A DNA stretch of 64,000 bases from Oribacterium sinus (GCF_014202695.1 NZ_JACHHH010000009.1:62001-126000), one strand, 5' to 3'; positions 7,935 to 16,870 are shown, numbered from the stretch's first letter. Translations and numbers: made by a program. Notes: generated from the sequence alone by a model not told the origin.

Positions 7935-9068
7935 ATGAAAAGAATGAGGTTGATGGCTATGGTTATAGCTGGAGCAACTATCATCAGTGCACTGGTGGGA
8001 TGTGGAAGCAGTTCATCAAATACGACTACTTCTACTACGGCCAAGACGGAGGCATCTGCCGAGGAAAAAACGAGTGGGAAAACGGAAGTAGCTTCAGGGG
8101 ATCTCTTTGACGTGGCTAAGTATAAGTCCAACAAGGATAAGTCAGAGTGGACTATTGCTGTTGTTACTAAGGACAATACTTCAGCGTGGTTTAAACGCAT
8201 GGAAGTTGGTGTTAATCGATTTGGCAAGGATACCTCTATTAATGTGATTCAAAAAGGACCTGCAACAGCAGATGCTGCCTCTCAGGTTGAGGTTGTGGAT
8301 CAGATGATTGATCAAGGTGTAGATGCAATCTGCGTTGTGCCCATTGATCCAGGGGCACTTGAGGCATCACTACAAAGAGCAATGGAAGCAGGAATTGTGG
8401 TTGTTTCTCATGAAGCATCTAATCTTGAAAATACCTTATTTGATATAGAAGCGTTCACTGCAAAGGACTTTGGCGCTGCAATTATGGATGAGCTAGCCAA
8501 GGCAATGGATAAAGAAGGAAAATATGCCGAGATGGTTGCATATACAACTTCTACTACACATATGGAATATGCTAATGCTCAATATGAACGTCAAAAGGAA
8601 GCATATCCAGATATGGAACTCATAGACGGAAAAGTTCCAACTTGTGAGTCAGAGGAGTCTATGGATACTTCTTATCAGCGTGCAAAAGAAGTTCTTAAGG
8701 CTAATCCGGATCTTAAAGGATTCACTGGTGTTGCATCAACAGACTGCCCGGGAATTGCTAAAGCTGTTGAGGAACTTGGTTTGGACGTTCATGTAGTCGG
8801 CGTTGGTACACCGAAAGAATTTGCACCATATATGAAGTCGGGCACTATTGACACTTTACTTTTATGGGATCCTGATCTTTCAGGCTATGTTATGTGTAAG
8901 CTGGCAGCAGATATTCTTGCAGGTGAAAACATTGGTGATGGAGAAGGCTATAATGCTGGTGTTGATGGATATAAATCAATGACTCTAAATAAGGATACTA
9001 ACCGTACATTGATTGGGCAGGCGGAACTGGTTGTTACTCCTGATACAGTAGATAATTACGAGTTCTAA
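7935..9068 (+). CDS. Sugar ABC transporter substrate-binding lipoprotein (ribose/rhamnose type)
   Basis: A 377-residue lipoprotein: signal peptide with lipobox L-V-G-C (lipidated Cys23), a Ser/Thr-rich linker, then a type-1 periplasmic-binding domain (two Rossmann-like lobes; 'VDAICVVPIDPGALEASLQRAMEAGIVVVSHE' region is typical of the ribose/rhamnose/AI-2 group). It captures a sugar outside the membrane and delivers it to the two permeases encoded downstream. AAGGAGG lies before the ATG. A strong hairpin with T-run just after the stop probably keeps its expression above that of the transporter, as is usual for these operons. Confidence 0.9.
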   Translation: MKRMRLMAMVIAGATIISALVGCGSSSSNTTTSTTAKTEASAEEKTSGKTEVASGDLFDVAKYKSNKDKSEWTIAVVTKDNTSAWFKRMEVGVNRFGKDTSINVIQKGPATADAASQVEVVDQMIDQGVDAICVVPIDPGALEASLQRAMEAGIVVVSHEASNLENTLFDIEAFTAKDFGAAIMDELAKAMDKEGKYAEMVAYTTSTTHMEYANAQYERQKEAYPDMELIDGKVPTCESEESMDTSYQRAKEVLKANPDLKGFTGVASTDCPGIAKAVEELGLDVHVVGVGTPKEFAPYMKSGTIDTLLLWDPDLSGYVMCKLAADILAGENIGDGEGYNAGVDGYKSMTLNKDTNRTLIGQAELVVTPDTVDNYEF

Positions 9069-9084
9069 GGAATGTATTTAGTGT

Positions 9085-9132
9085 TGCATATCCCATCCTA
9101 ATGACAGTTATGTGGTGGGATATGCATTTTTT
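9085..9132 (+). terminator. Partial terminator between binding protein and ABC ATPase
   Basis: TGCATATCCCA (9085-9095) pairs perfectly with TGGGATATGCA (9116-9126), followed by T6. Placed between the binding-protein and ATPase genes, it probably attenuates the downstream genes. Confidence 0.8.
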
Positions 9133-9162
9133 AAATAATATATTCCTGCTGAAGGAGGTATG

Positions 9163-10641
9163 ATGGAAAACATATTATCCGTTAAGGGAATCAAAAAATC
9201 ATTTGGTGGTGTTCATGCGTTAAAAGGCGTGGATTTGACGATTAAAAAGGGCGAAACTCATTGTCTTGCCGGAGAAAATGGGTGTGGGAAGTCTACGATT
9301 ATTAAAGTGATTTCCGGTTTCTATAAGCCTGATGCGGGTACAATTGAGGTGAATGGCATTGTACACCCACATATGACACCGTCTGATGCTATTAAAGCCG
9401 GTATACAGGTTATTTACCAGGATTTTTCCCTATTCCCGAATTTGTCAGTTATGGAGAATCTGGCATTTAACCAGGTTCTTGCAAATAATGAAAAATTTGT
9501 AAATAAAAAAAAATTTAGAACTATCGCAGAAGAAGCAATTCAAAAGATTAACTTCGATGTAGACTTAGATGCTAGAGTAGAACAACTGCCTGTAGCAGAC
9601 AAACAGCTGATAGCAATATCAAGAGCTTTGGTTCATGATGCAAAATTTATTATTATGGACGAACCGACTACTGCGTTAACAAGTAAGGAGGTCAATCGTC
9701 TTTTTGATATTATTGCGGAACTTAAAAGCAAAGGAATTACCATCCTTTTTGTATCACACAAGTTGGACGAGGTGTTTGAGATATCCGATAGCATTACAGT
9801 TCTTAGAAGTGGTGAGAATGTGATTAGCTGTCCGGCCAGTGAGATGACAGAAGATAAATTCACTTATTATATGACCGGCCGGCATTTTGAGAATGAATCG
9901 TCTACTTTGCCTAAAGAGATAAGTAAAGAGGTTATTCTTGAAGCACAGAATCTTTCTGCAAAGGGATTTGAAGACGTCAGCTTTCAACTTCACAAGGGGG
10001 AAATTCTCGGTGTTACGGGGCAGTTGGGCTCCGGACGTACAGAGCTTTCATTATCCTTGTTTGGGTTAAATCGCCCTGTTTCAGGAAAAATCATTATGGA
10101 GGGACAAGAGGTTAACCTCAATAGTGTACAGGAAGCTCAAAAACTGAAAATTGCATTGGTTCCCGAGGATAGGTTAACAGAAGGACTTTTTATCCCTCAA
10201 TCTATTACAGATAACATCACAGTAACTCGTTTGAATTCTTTGTCTAACATGGGAGTTTTAAATAAGGGAAGATTAATGAATGAGGCTAGCACTTGGGTGG
10301 AAAAGTTGGAAATTGCAACACAAAATCCGACAAATGCTGCCGGAACACTTTCAGGTGGAAACCAGCAGAAAGTAGTGTTGGCAAAATGGCTTTCTGATAA
10401 TCCTAAAATTTTAATTTTAAATGGACCTACAGTTGGAGTAGATATTGGTGCAAAATACGATATTCACAAGCTATTGAAGCAATTAGCAATGCAAGGGATG
10501 TCTATTATTGTTGTTTCTGATGACACTGCTGAAGTGGTGTCGCTTTGTGACAGAGCAATTGTGATGCAAGGGGGAAAGATGACAGGTGCACTGGAGAAAG
10601 AAGACCTGAATACAGTTAATTTGAATAAGGCTACAGTGTAA
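9163..10641 (+). CDS. Sugar ABC transporter ATPase, two fused nucleotide-binding domains (RbsA type)
   Basis: A ~492-residue protein with two ABC domains, as in RbsA/MglA/XylG. The N-terminal domain has Walker A G-E-N-G-C-G-K-S-T (about residues 37-45) and Walker B 'FIIMDEPT', with a degenerate signature (LPVADKQ). The C-terminal domain has a degenerate Walker A (GQLGSGRTE) but an intact signature LSGGNQQ, which is the normal asymmetry of this family. It powers sugar import with the two permeases. ATG at 9163 is preferred over 9160 because AAGGAGG ends at 9158. Confidence 0.92.
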   Translation: MENILSVKGIKKSFGGVHALKGVDLTIKKGETHCLAGENGCGKSTIIKVISGFYKPDAGTIEVNGIVHPHMTPSDAIKAGIQVIYQDFSLFPNLSVMENLAFNQVLANNEKFVNKKKFRTIAEEAIQKINFDVDLDARVEQLPVADKQLIAISRALVHDAKFIIMDEPTTALTSKEVNRLFDIIAELKSKGITILFVSHKLDEVFEISDSITVLRSGENVISCPASEMTEDKFTYYMTGRHFENESSTLPKEISKEVILEAQNLSAKGFEDVSFQLHKGEILGVTGQLGSGRTELSLSLFGLNRPVSGKIIMEGQEVNLNSVQEAQKLKIALVPEDRLTEGLFIPQSITDNITVTRLNSLSNMGVLNKGRLMNEASTWVEKLEIATQNPTNAAGTLSGGNQQKVVLAKWLSDNPKILILNGPTVGVDIGAKYDIHKLLKQLAMQGMSIIVVSDDTAEVVSLCDRAIVMQGGKMTGALEKEDLNTVNLNKATV

Positions 10642-10658
10642 TAGAGGAGGTTGCAACA

Positions 10659-11678
10659 ATGAAGAAGTTCAAAAAAATCACTCAAGACACTGAATTTTGG
10701 GTGTTTATAATCATCGTTATACTCTCGCTTATTATACAGGTGCGCTCAGGTCAATTCTTTACCAATAATAATATAGTGGATATTATACGATCAATGATTT
10801 ATCCGGCATTGGGTGCTATTTGTGCGCTGCTTGCCTTTGTTAGTACAGGACCTGATGTTTCATTTCCGATGATTGGCGCTTGTAGTAGTTTCTTGGCAAT
10901 TGCCATTACAAAGAGCACCGGATTTAACGGACCTTGGATTTTTGTATATTTAATTGCCATCATTTTTGGCGCTATCATGGGTGCTGTTAATGGATTCATT
11001 ATAGTTAAATATAAGTTTCCTTCATTAATTGTGACTCTTGGTACATCTTCAATTATTAGCGGTCTATTATTTGGAGCATTTGAAGCGGAACGTACGGAAT
11101 TACCGGCTAACCTACAAGCGTTTGGAAGTGCAGCACTCTTCAGTGTCAAGAATGTAAAAACGGGACTTGGATCTTCCATGCCATATACATTTATAATTTT
11201 AATTGTAGTGTATTTAGTGGCATATATAGTTCTAAATTATACTATGATAGGAAGAGGAGTCTATGCAATCGGCGGAGATGAGATTTCTGCAGATAGAGCC
11301 GGCTTTAATGTAAATGCAATTCGTTTTGGCGTTTTTGTAATTAATGGATGTGTAGCGGCAATTGCGGGATTAAGCTATGCCACAATGACATTACATTATC
11401 TTCCTGCGGAATATTCAGGCGGTGAAATGGTGGTGATTGCAGCCATCGTGCTTGGTGGTGCTAAATTGACTGGCGGTGTTGGAACATTACGTGGATGCCT
11501 TTTGGGAACTTTGCTTTTATCTATGGTTACAAATAGTTTAATTCTTGTTGGAATTAGTATAAATTGGCAGAAAGTATTTATCGGTGGAATTATTATTGTT
11601 GGAACAGTGATACCGATGGTACAGAAGCATTTCGCATCTAAAAATTCCGGAATTCATCAGAACGGAGGAAATGCATAA
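10659..11678 (+). CDS. Sugar ABC transporter permease (RbsC type), first of two
   Basis: A 339-residue polytopic membrane protein of the branched-chain/ribose permease family. It has about 8-10 hydrophobic segments and the family pattern 'GRGVYAIGGDEISADRAGFNV' near residue 200 (the loop contacting the ATPase). AGAGGAGG precedes the ATG. It overlaps the next permease by one base (TAATG), so translation is likely coupled; the two probably form a heterodimer. Confidence 0.9.
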   Translation: MKKFKKITQDTEFWVFIIIVILSLIIQVRSGQFFTNNNIVDIIRSMIYPALGAICALLAFVSTGPDVSFPMIGACSSFLAIAITKSTGFNGPWIFVYLIAIIFGAIMGAVNGFIIVKYKFPSLIVTLGTSSIISGLLFGAFEAERTELPANLQAFGSAALFSVKNVKTGLGSSMPYTFIILIVVYLVAYIVLNYTMIGRGVYAIGGDEISADRAGFNVNAIRFGVFVINGCVAAIAGLSYATMTLHYLPAEYSGGEMVVIAAIVLGGAKLTGGVGTLRGCLLGTLLLSMVTNSLILVGISINWQKVFIGGIIIVGTVIPMVQKHFASKNSGIHQNGGNA

Positions 11679-12637
11679 TGACCAAAGTAAGAAAGCTTCA
11701 CATTGATGATAAAGTGGAAAAATTGATTTTCATTTTTGTTGTTCTATTTGCTGTCATGGCGTTAACAAAGGGAAACCAAATTCTTAAGCCAACAGTATTT
11801 CAAACAATTGCGCGCCAGGTATCAGAAATTGGGCTCATGGCCCTAGGATGTAGTATTTGTATGATTTCCGGTGGTATTGATCTTTCCGGCGCATATATAG
11901 CAAACTTGGCAGGAATCTCAGCGGCATTGGTTATGCAAAAAACAAGTGGAAATATATTTGCAGGAATGCTTTGCGGTATTCTTATCGGAGCTATTTGTGG
12001 TGCATTTAATGGGGTTTTAGTTGCCCATCTTCGGATTCCTGCAATGCTTGCGACTCTTGGGTCTTATCAAATATTTCAAGGGATTGCCATTGTGATTTCA
12101 GACGGGAAAACGGTACAGGGTAATAAGATATTAGCAAAGTTTGCAATGGGAAAGGTATTGGGAATCCCTATACCATTTATCATATTTGCAGTAGTAGCTT
12201 TAGGCGCTATTTTCCTGATGGGAAAAACTTCTTTTGGGCGGCGAGTGTATTTTGTAGGTACCAATGAAAAGTGTTCCATTTTCTCGGGAATTCGTACAAA
12301 ACAAGTTCTATTATTTACATACACAATTTCGGGCGTACTTTGTGGAATTGCCGGGAATCTGTCGCTGGCGAGAATTAATTCTGCAAAAGCTGATTTTGGG
12401 TCCAGTTATATAATGCAATGCATTTTGATATCGGTACTGGGAGGTATTAATCCGAATGGTGGATTTGGTGCTGTGCCGGGAGTTATAATTGCAGCATTTA
12501 TTTTACAGATGTTATCTTCTTATCTTAATACCTTCCCGGATATAAGTAACTATTACCGTGACCTGATTTGGGGGCTTGCATTAATTCTTGTATTGATTGC
12601 AAATTATTATTCTGATAAGCGAAAGATGAGAAAATAA
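11678..12637 (+). CDS. Sugar ABC transporter permease (RbsC type), second of two
   Basis: A 319-residue polytopic permease of the same family as its upstream neighbour, with 'GLMALGCSICMISGGIDLS' (the conserved G-G-I-D-L-S segment) and the cytoplasmic coupling loop 'GRRVYFVGTNEKCSIFSGI'. Its start overlaps the stop of the first permease. It ends the importer genes; a 146-bp gap with an inverted repeat separates it from the epimerase. Confidence 0.9.
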   Translation: MTKVRKLHIDDKVEKLIFIFVVLFAVMALTKGNQILKPTVFQTIARQVSEIGLMALGCSICMISGGIDLSGAYIANLAGISAALVMQKTSGNIFAGMLCGILIGAICGAFNGVLVAHLRIPAMLATLGSYQIFQGIAIVISDGKTVQGNKILAKFAMGKVLGIPIPFIIFAVVALGAIFLMGKTSFGRRVYFVGTNEKCSIFSGIRTKQVLLFTYTISGVLCGIAGNLSLARINSAKADFGSSYIMQCILISVLGGINPNGGFGAVPGVIIAAFILQMLSSYLNTFPDISNYYRDLIWGLALILVLIANYYSDKRKMRK

Positions 12638-12719
12638 GAAAGAATAATTTTTTGATAAATAGTATGAGAAAGCTTTTGCATAAATAAAGATTATTTTGTA
12701 TATACGGAACTTATTGATT

Positions 12720-12757
12720 ATTCAACAAATTTATACGTTTAAGACCGTTTGTTGAAT
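12720..12757. other. Inverted repeat between permease and epimerase genes
   Basis: ATTCAACAAA (12720-12729) pairs perfectly with TTTGTTGAAT (12748-12757) around an 18-nt loop, 26 bp before the epimerase start. It could be an RNA stem that stabilises or separates transcript segments, or an operator. No promoter boxes stand out. Confidence 0.4.
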
Positions 12758-12783
12758 CATAAAAAAGAATAGAGAGAAACAAG

Positions 12784-13659
12784 ATGAAATATGGTATTTA
12801 CTATGCATATTGGGAAAAAGAATGGACTGGTGATTACTTTAAATATATTGACAAGGTCAAGGAACTGGGATTTGATATTCTTGAAATTTCCTGTGGTGCA
12901 TTTAAAAAAGATTACACAACAGATGAGCAATTACTTAGAATAGGGGAATATGCTAAGGAAAAAGGGATTATTTTAACAGCTGGATATGGTCCTCAGAAAG
13001 ATGAAAATCTAGCCTCGCCAGATGAAGCTGTACAAAAAAATGCAATTGAATTTTTTAAAGAAACTCTTCGGAAACTCCATTTGATGAATATCCATATTTT
13101 AGGTGGAGGGTTGTATTCTTATTGGCCGGTTGATTTTAATAGCGATATTAATAAAGAGCGTGATTTTGAAACTTCTGTAAAAAATATGAGACTTATTGCA
13201 AAATATGCAGAGGAGTATGACATTACGCTTGGAATGGAAGTGCTTAATCGGTTTGAAGGCTATCTTATCAATACTTGTGATGAGTGTTTAAGATATATTG
13301 ACGCTGTCGGAAATAATCGAGTAGGTGTGATGTTAGATACATTTCATATGAATATTGAGGAAGATAACATTGGAGATGCCATCAGAAAAGCCGGAGATAA
13401 GTTGGTGCACTTTCATATGGGAGAACGAAATCGTAAGGTTCCCGGTAAAGGCACTATGCCATGGGCAGAAATCGGCCAGGCACTTCGGGATATTCATTAT
13501 CAACATGCTGCAGTTATGGAACCATTTGTCTTACAGGGGGGGAAGGTTGGACAAGATATAAAAATTTGGCGCAATCTTTTACCAGATACCTCAGAAGCAA
13601 AATTGGATGCAGATGCTAAACATTCATGTGAATTTGTGCGTCATGTTTTTGAATTATAA
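12784..13659 (+). CDS. D-psicose (allulose)/D-tagatose 3-epimerase
   Basis: A 291-residue TIM-barrel enzyme very close in pattern to characterised clostridial D-psicose 3-epimerases: start 'MK-GIYYAYWE-EW', 'LGFDILEI', 'GGLYSYWPVDF', 'EVLNRFEGYLINT', 'VMLDTFHMNIEED', 'GERNRKVPG'. The four metal ligands are E152, D185, H211 and E246, with W114, E158, H188 and R217 in the expected active-site positions. These enzymes interconvert free ketohexoses at C3 (D-allulose with D-fructose; D-tagatose with D-sorbose), using Mn or Co. Its place after a ribose-type importer suggests it channels a rare ketohexose toward fructose. The ribosome site is weak (AGAGAG). Confidence 0.92.
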   Translation: MKYGIYYAYWEKEWTGDYFKYIDKVKELGFDILEISCGAFKKDYTTDEQLLRIGEYAKEKGIILTAGYGPQKDENLASPDEAVQKNAIEFFKETLRKLHLMNIHILGGGLYSYWPVDFNSDINKERDFETSVKNMRLIAKYAEEYDITLGMEVLNRFEGYLINTCDECLRYIDAVGNNRVGVMLDTFHMNIEEDNIGDAIRKAGDKLVHFHMGERNRKVPGKGTMPWAEIGQALRDIHYQHAAVMEPFVLQGGKVGQDIKIWRNLLPDTSEAKLDADAKHSCEFVRHVFEL

Positions 13660-13668
13660 TAAAAATAG

Positions 13669-13701
13669 CCTACTGTGGAATGCTACTACAGTAGGTTTTT
13701 T
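13669..13701 (+). terminator. Rho-independent terminator after the epimerase
   Basis: CCTACTGT (13669-13676) pairs with ACAGTAGG (13688-13695), followed by six T. It should end most transcripts before the SIS-domain gene, which would then be expressed by read-through or its own promoter. Confidence 0.85.
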
Positions 13702-13720
13702 AAAATGAAAGAGGTACACT

Positions 13721-14281
13721 ATGACGAAGTCTATAGAATTACTGAAAATCATAAAGGAACTGCAAGAAAATGCAGATATAGTAAATGGGCAAGAAATAGA
13801 AATGGCAGCAAATCTTATTGCTAAATCGACAATGATTTTTGTTGCAGGTTGTGGACGAACAGGATTTGTAATGCGTGCTTTTGCCAATCGTTTGATGCAT
13901 CTAGGAAAACAAGTGCATTTTGTTGGAGATGCGACCACACCGGCTATTCGATCCGGAAATTTATTGATTGTTGGAAGTGGGTCAGGAGAAACAGGAAGTC
14001 TAGTAAATATAACAGAGAAAGCGAAGAAGATTGGGGCAGAGGTTTTACTTATTACTATACATGTAGATTCATCGATAGGAAAGATTGCGGATTATAGAAT
14101 TATATTGCCGGGTTCTACACCTAAAAGCCAATTAAAGAATACGAATAAAAGCATGCAAGTAATGGGGAGTTCGTTTGAACAAATGGCTTGGCTGGTTTGT
14201 GATACGTTGGTTATGAATTTAATGCATTTACTGCAAATGAATGAGGAAAAAATGTTTTTAAATCATGCTAATCTTGAATGA
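13721..14281 (+). CDS. SIS-domain sugar isomerase, 6-phospho-3-hexuloisomerase-like
   Basis: A 186-residue single-SIS-domain protein of the 6-phospho-3-hexuloisomerase (PHI, HxlB) type: 'AGCGRTGFVMRAFANRLMHLG' region, the phosphate-binding 'VGSGSGETGS', and the C-terminal 'MGSSFEQMAWLVCD' that carries the family's catalytic glutamate. PHI converts D-arabino-3-hexulose-6-phosphate to fructose-6-phosphate. Its usual partner, 3-hexulose-6-phosphate synthase, is absent nearby, so it may act here on another keto-sugar phosphate produced by the adjacent kinase. It follows the epimerase by 61 bp with a terminator in between. Confidence 0.8.
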   Translation: MTKSIELLKIIKELQENADIVNGQEIEMAANLIAKSTMIFVAGCGRTGFVMRAFANRLMHLGKQVHFVGDATTPAIRSGNLLIVGSGSGETGSLVNITEKAKKIGAEVLLITIHVDSSIGKIADYRIILPGSTPKSQLKNTNKSMQVMGSSFEQMAWLVCDTLVMNLMHLLQMNEEKMFLNHANLE

Positions 14282-14322
14282 TAACTGCGTTTTAATTGTT
14301 GGCTGAAAGATATATAAAAAGA

Positions 14323-14520
14323 GCTGTAAAAAATCAAAATAAAAAGTAATTTTCGGCAATATAGGTCTGAATTCGGGGCAGTCTGAGCCCGTCGGTACTT
14401 GCGAAAAACAAGAGAAACGTAGTTTTTCGCTTAGTATCCGCTACGTGGCGAGGCTAGCGAGAGCGTGCCCCGTTTCAGACCTATATTGCTTAGAAAATTT
14501 TTTTGATTTTTCACAACCCC
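14323..14520. repeat. Palindromic intergenic element, copy A
   Basis: A 198-bp element filling the space between convergent genes. Outer arms: GCAATATAGGTCTGAA (14356-14371) pairs perfectly with TTCAGACCTATATTGC (14474-14489), with further pairing outward through T/A-rich flanks that end in GTAAAAAATC and its partner GATTTTTCAC. Inside it are GGGGCA/TGCCCC and a hairpin GCGAAAAAC/GTTTTTCGC. The core (GTCTGAGCCCGTCGGTACTT ... CTAGCGAGAGCG) recurs at 17584-17785 in reverse orientation, and in variant form at 19974-20574 and 40226-40365. It encodes no protein. Confidence 0.85.
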
Positions 14521-14547
14521 TTATTTTAGAGTCTAGCGGGAACAAGT

Positions 14548-15963
14548 TTATACCACCGGCTGGAACTTCTTTCTCTTTAGGTATTTACCCTGATTCTCCA
14601 AAAGCACCTTACCGCCCTTAGCCACCAGTTTTCCTCTCAGGAAGACTTCTTCGATGCAGCCTTGAATCTCCAGTCCTTCCAATGGGGCATAGTCGGAGCG
14701 GGAAACCTGATCCTCTTTGCGAATGGTTTTCTTCTTGTTGGGATCCAGTAAAACGATGTCCGCGTCAGACCCTTCCTGCAAGATTCCCTTCTCCGGATAC
14801 ATGCCGTAGAGCTTTGCGGGATTCTCGGAAAGAAGAGCAGCCATACGCTCCTTGGAAATTCGTCCCTTTACCACGCCTTCGGAGAAAATGACTTCCCCTC
14901 TGGTTTCCACACCGGGCATTCCGCCGGGGATTTTCCGGAAATCCTCTTTGCCCAGATTCTTCTGCTCTAAGGTGAAGGAGCAGTGGTCGGTACAAATGGT
15001 CTGAATTTCTCCATCTGCTAAAGCTTTCCATAGTGCTTCTTGATCGGATTTTTTCCGAAGAGGGGGAGCGATTACATAGCGGGCAGAGGTCTCAAAATCT
15101 GACTTATACAGGTCCTCAGTCATGGTAAGGTACTGGGGGCAGGTTTCTGCAAATACCACTTGGCCCCGTTTTCTGGCCTCTCGAATCTCATTTAATCCTT
15201 TTTCACAGGTCAAATGCACGTCAATAATGGGTGTGTCTACCACATCGGCAATATAGAGCATACGGTTAATAGCTTCAGCTTCCGCATCATCCGGACGGGA
15301 AAGGTAATGGGAAGACACAGATTTTTTTGTACTTTCTTCAGCAATATACTTCTTCTGTAAAGCGGCAATCATACCGGTATTTTCGCAGTGTACACCGGTG
15401 ATGCCTCCAACTTCCTTCAATCTCTTTAAAATAAAGAACATTTCCTCGTCATCTACCTGAATATCATAGGTCATGTAAACTTTGAAGGTGCTAAGTCCCT
15501 CATCCATCATATCCTGACATTGCTTGCTGGCCTCTTCATTCCAGTCACTGATGGACATGTGGAAGCCGTAGTCGCAGGAAGCGCCTAAATCAGCCTTTTT
15601 CTGCCAATTTTTAAAGCCCTCCATCAGGGTTTCTCCCTTGTACTGGGTGCCGAAGTCCACAATACTGGTGGTTCCGCCGGAGATGGCGGCCTTGGTACCT
15701 GAGGGGAAATCATCGCAGGTTACGGTGCCTGCAACATGCAGTTCAAAGTGGGTATGGCAGTCGATAAAGCCCGGGAAAATGAGTTTTCCGCCGGCATCAA
15801 TCCGTTCTACAGTATTTTCGGAAGCCAAAGCGGCATCCTTCTCGGCCTGGAAATTAGGACTGTCCTTTCGGAAAATTTTTTTGATTTTTTCCCCTTCCAC
15901 AAGAATGTCTCCAAGGAAACTTTCTCTGGGGCTTACGAGGGTTCCGTTTTCAATCAGGATCAT
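14548..15963 (-). CDS. hydA: Dihydropyrimidinase / D-hydantoinase
   Basis: A 471-residue cyclic amidohydrolase. Metal site residues are all visible: H70 and H72 (D-C-H-T-H), the carboxylated lysine K161 (S-T-F-K-V-Y-M), H192 (G-V-H-C-E-N), H250 (D-V-H-L-T-C-E) and D326 (C-T-D-H-C). It hydrolyses dihydropyrimidines or hydantoins to N-carbamoyl amino acids, using two Zn ions in the cytoplasm. Length and motifs match D-hydantoinases; the natural substrate cannot be told. AAGGAGG lies before the ATG. It stands alone, its 3' end next to palindromic element A; no carbamoylase or permease is adjacent. Confidence 0.9.
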   Translation of the reverse strand: MILIENGTLVSPRESFLGDILVEGEKIKKIFRKDSPNFQAEKDAALASENTVERIDAGGKLIFPGFIDCHTHFELHVAGTVTCDDFPSGTKAAISGGTTSIVDFGTQYKGETLMEGFKNWQKKADLGASCDYGFHMSISDWNEEASKQCQDMMDEGLSTFKVYMTYDIQVDDEEMFFILKRLKEVGGITGVHCENTGMIAALQKKYIAEESTKKSVSSHYLSRPDDAEAEAINRMLYIADVVDTPIIDVHLTCEKGLNEIREARKRGQVVFAETCPQYLTMTEDLYKSDFETSARYVIAPPLRKKSDQEALWKALADGEIQTICTDHCSFTLEQKNLGKEDFRKIPGGMPGVETRGEVIFSEGVVKGRISKERMAALLSENPAKLYGMYPEKGILQEGSDADIVLLDPNKKKTIRKEDQVSRSDYAPLEGLEIQGCIEEVFLRGKLVAKGGKVLLENQGKYLKRKKFQPVV

Positions 15964-16181
15964 AGTTCCTCCTTATATAAAAGAACGCAAGTCAACGACT
16001 CTATAACGACTCAAAGAATCGAATGGTTTAATAAATTCCTCAAAAAATTATAGCACAATGCAGAAAAATGCATAGGGGCATTGCAAAAAGATAGAAACAT
16101 AATTCTATAAAATATATTGAAGTATTATGTCCAAGCGAAACTATGAAAATCCTACTTACCTTGAAAAATTTTATTTCCTAC

Positions 16182-16240
16182 TGGACAAAGTTAGCATTAA
16201 CTAATATAATCCACTTTATAGTTAGTTTATATTAACTAAC
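16182..16240 (+). promoter_or_regulatory. Promoter with two DtxR/Fur-like palindromic boxes
   Basis: TGGACA (16182-16187), 17 nt, TATAAT (16205-16210). A palindromic box lies in the spacer (GTTAG-CATT-AACTAA, 16190-16204) and a better one downstream of the -10 (GTTAGTT..AACTAAC, 16221-16240; all but one base pair symmetric). Two boxes over one promoter fit a metal-dependent repressor of the DtxR/IdeR kind; the downstream genes (DUF3793, then flavodoxin) fit iron limitation. The assignment to a regulator family is inference. Confidence 0.6.
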
Positions 16241-16255
16241 CGAAGGGGAGAGAGA

Positions 16256-16870
16256 ATGGAGAAGGATAATTTTTTTTGCAAAAGAAAAGAGGGGATAGAG
16301 GATTATATTGCAGAGCATATCTGCCTGAATGCCCCGGTGATTACAGGACTAAAGCCTTCTGCCATTATCACGGTAACAAAGGCGGAGAAACAGATTTTGG
16401 AAGAACTGTTTTCAGGAACCGAGATTTGTGTGATTAGTCTTCATAGCGGGAAAAAGGAAAGCATTCTCCTATACCAAAGGGAAAAGCTGGAGGAGCTTCT
16501 GAGCAGAAAGACTGTACAGAGCTTTTTACAGAGCTTGGCTGTGGGCTATGAGAGTTTCTCTTTAGAGGAGGTTTTTCGACATTTCACAGTGCGTTTCGCC
16601 CAATACAAGGAGAAACAGGCGGATTTTCCACATGAGGTAGGTGTTTTTCTCGGTTATCCTCTTCGGGATGTGAAGATTTATATGAAGAATCCTTTAGCGA
16701 AGGCGAAGCTCACCGGCTATTGGAAGGTCTTTACCGAGGTGGAGAGTGCACTAGCTTGCTTTCAGGCTTACGACATGTGCATTCAAAGCTTTACCCTGAT
16801 GCTGAAATCCGGCTTAAGCTGTAGAGATTTGGTGATGGCTTATCACATTAAGAAGCGCCAGGTGGCTTAA
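16256..16870 (+). CDS. DUF3793-family protein
   Basis: A 204-residue cytoplasmic protein with the DUF3793 hallmarks 'HEVGVFLGYPLRDV' (about residues 126-139) and 'KLTGYWKVFTEVESALACFQAYDMC' toward the end. Function of the family is unknown; it is found mainly in Clostridia, often beside flavodoxin genes or iron-responsive genes, as here, where flavodoxin follows 259 bp downstream. GGGGAG precedes the ATG. The promoter carries two palindromic boxes suggesting metal-dependent control. Confidence 0.8.
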   Translation: MEKDNFFCKRKEGIEDYIAEHICLNAPVITGLKPSAIITVTKAEKQILEELFSGTEICVISLHSGKKESILLYQREKLEELLSRKTVQSFLQSLAVGYESFSLEEVFRHFTVRFAQYKEKQADFPHEVGVFLGYPLRDVKIYMKNPLAKAKLTGYWKVFTEVESALACFQAYDMCIQSFTLMLKSGLSCRDLVMAYHIKKRQVA

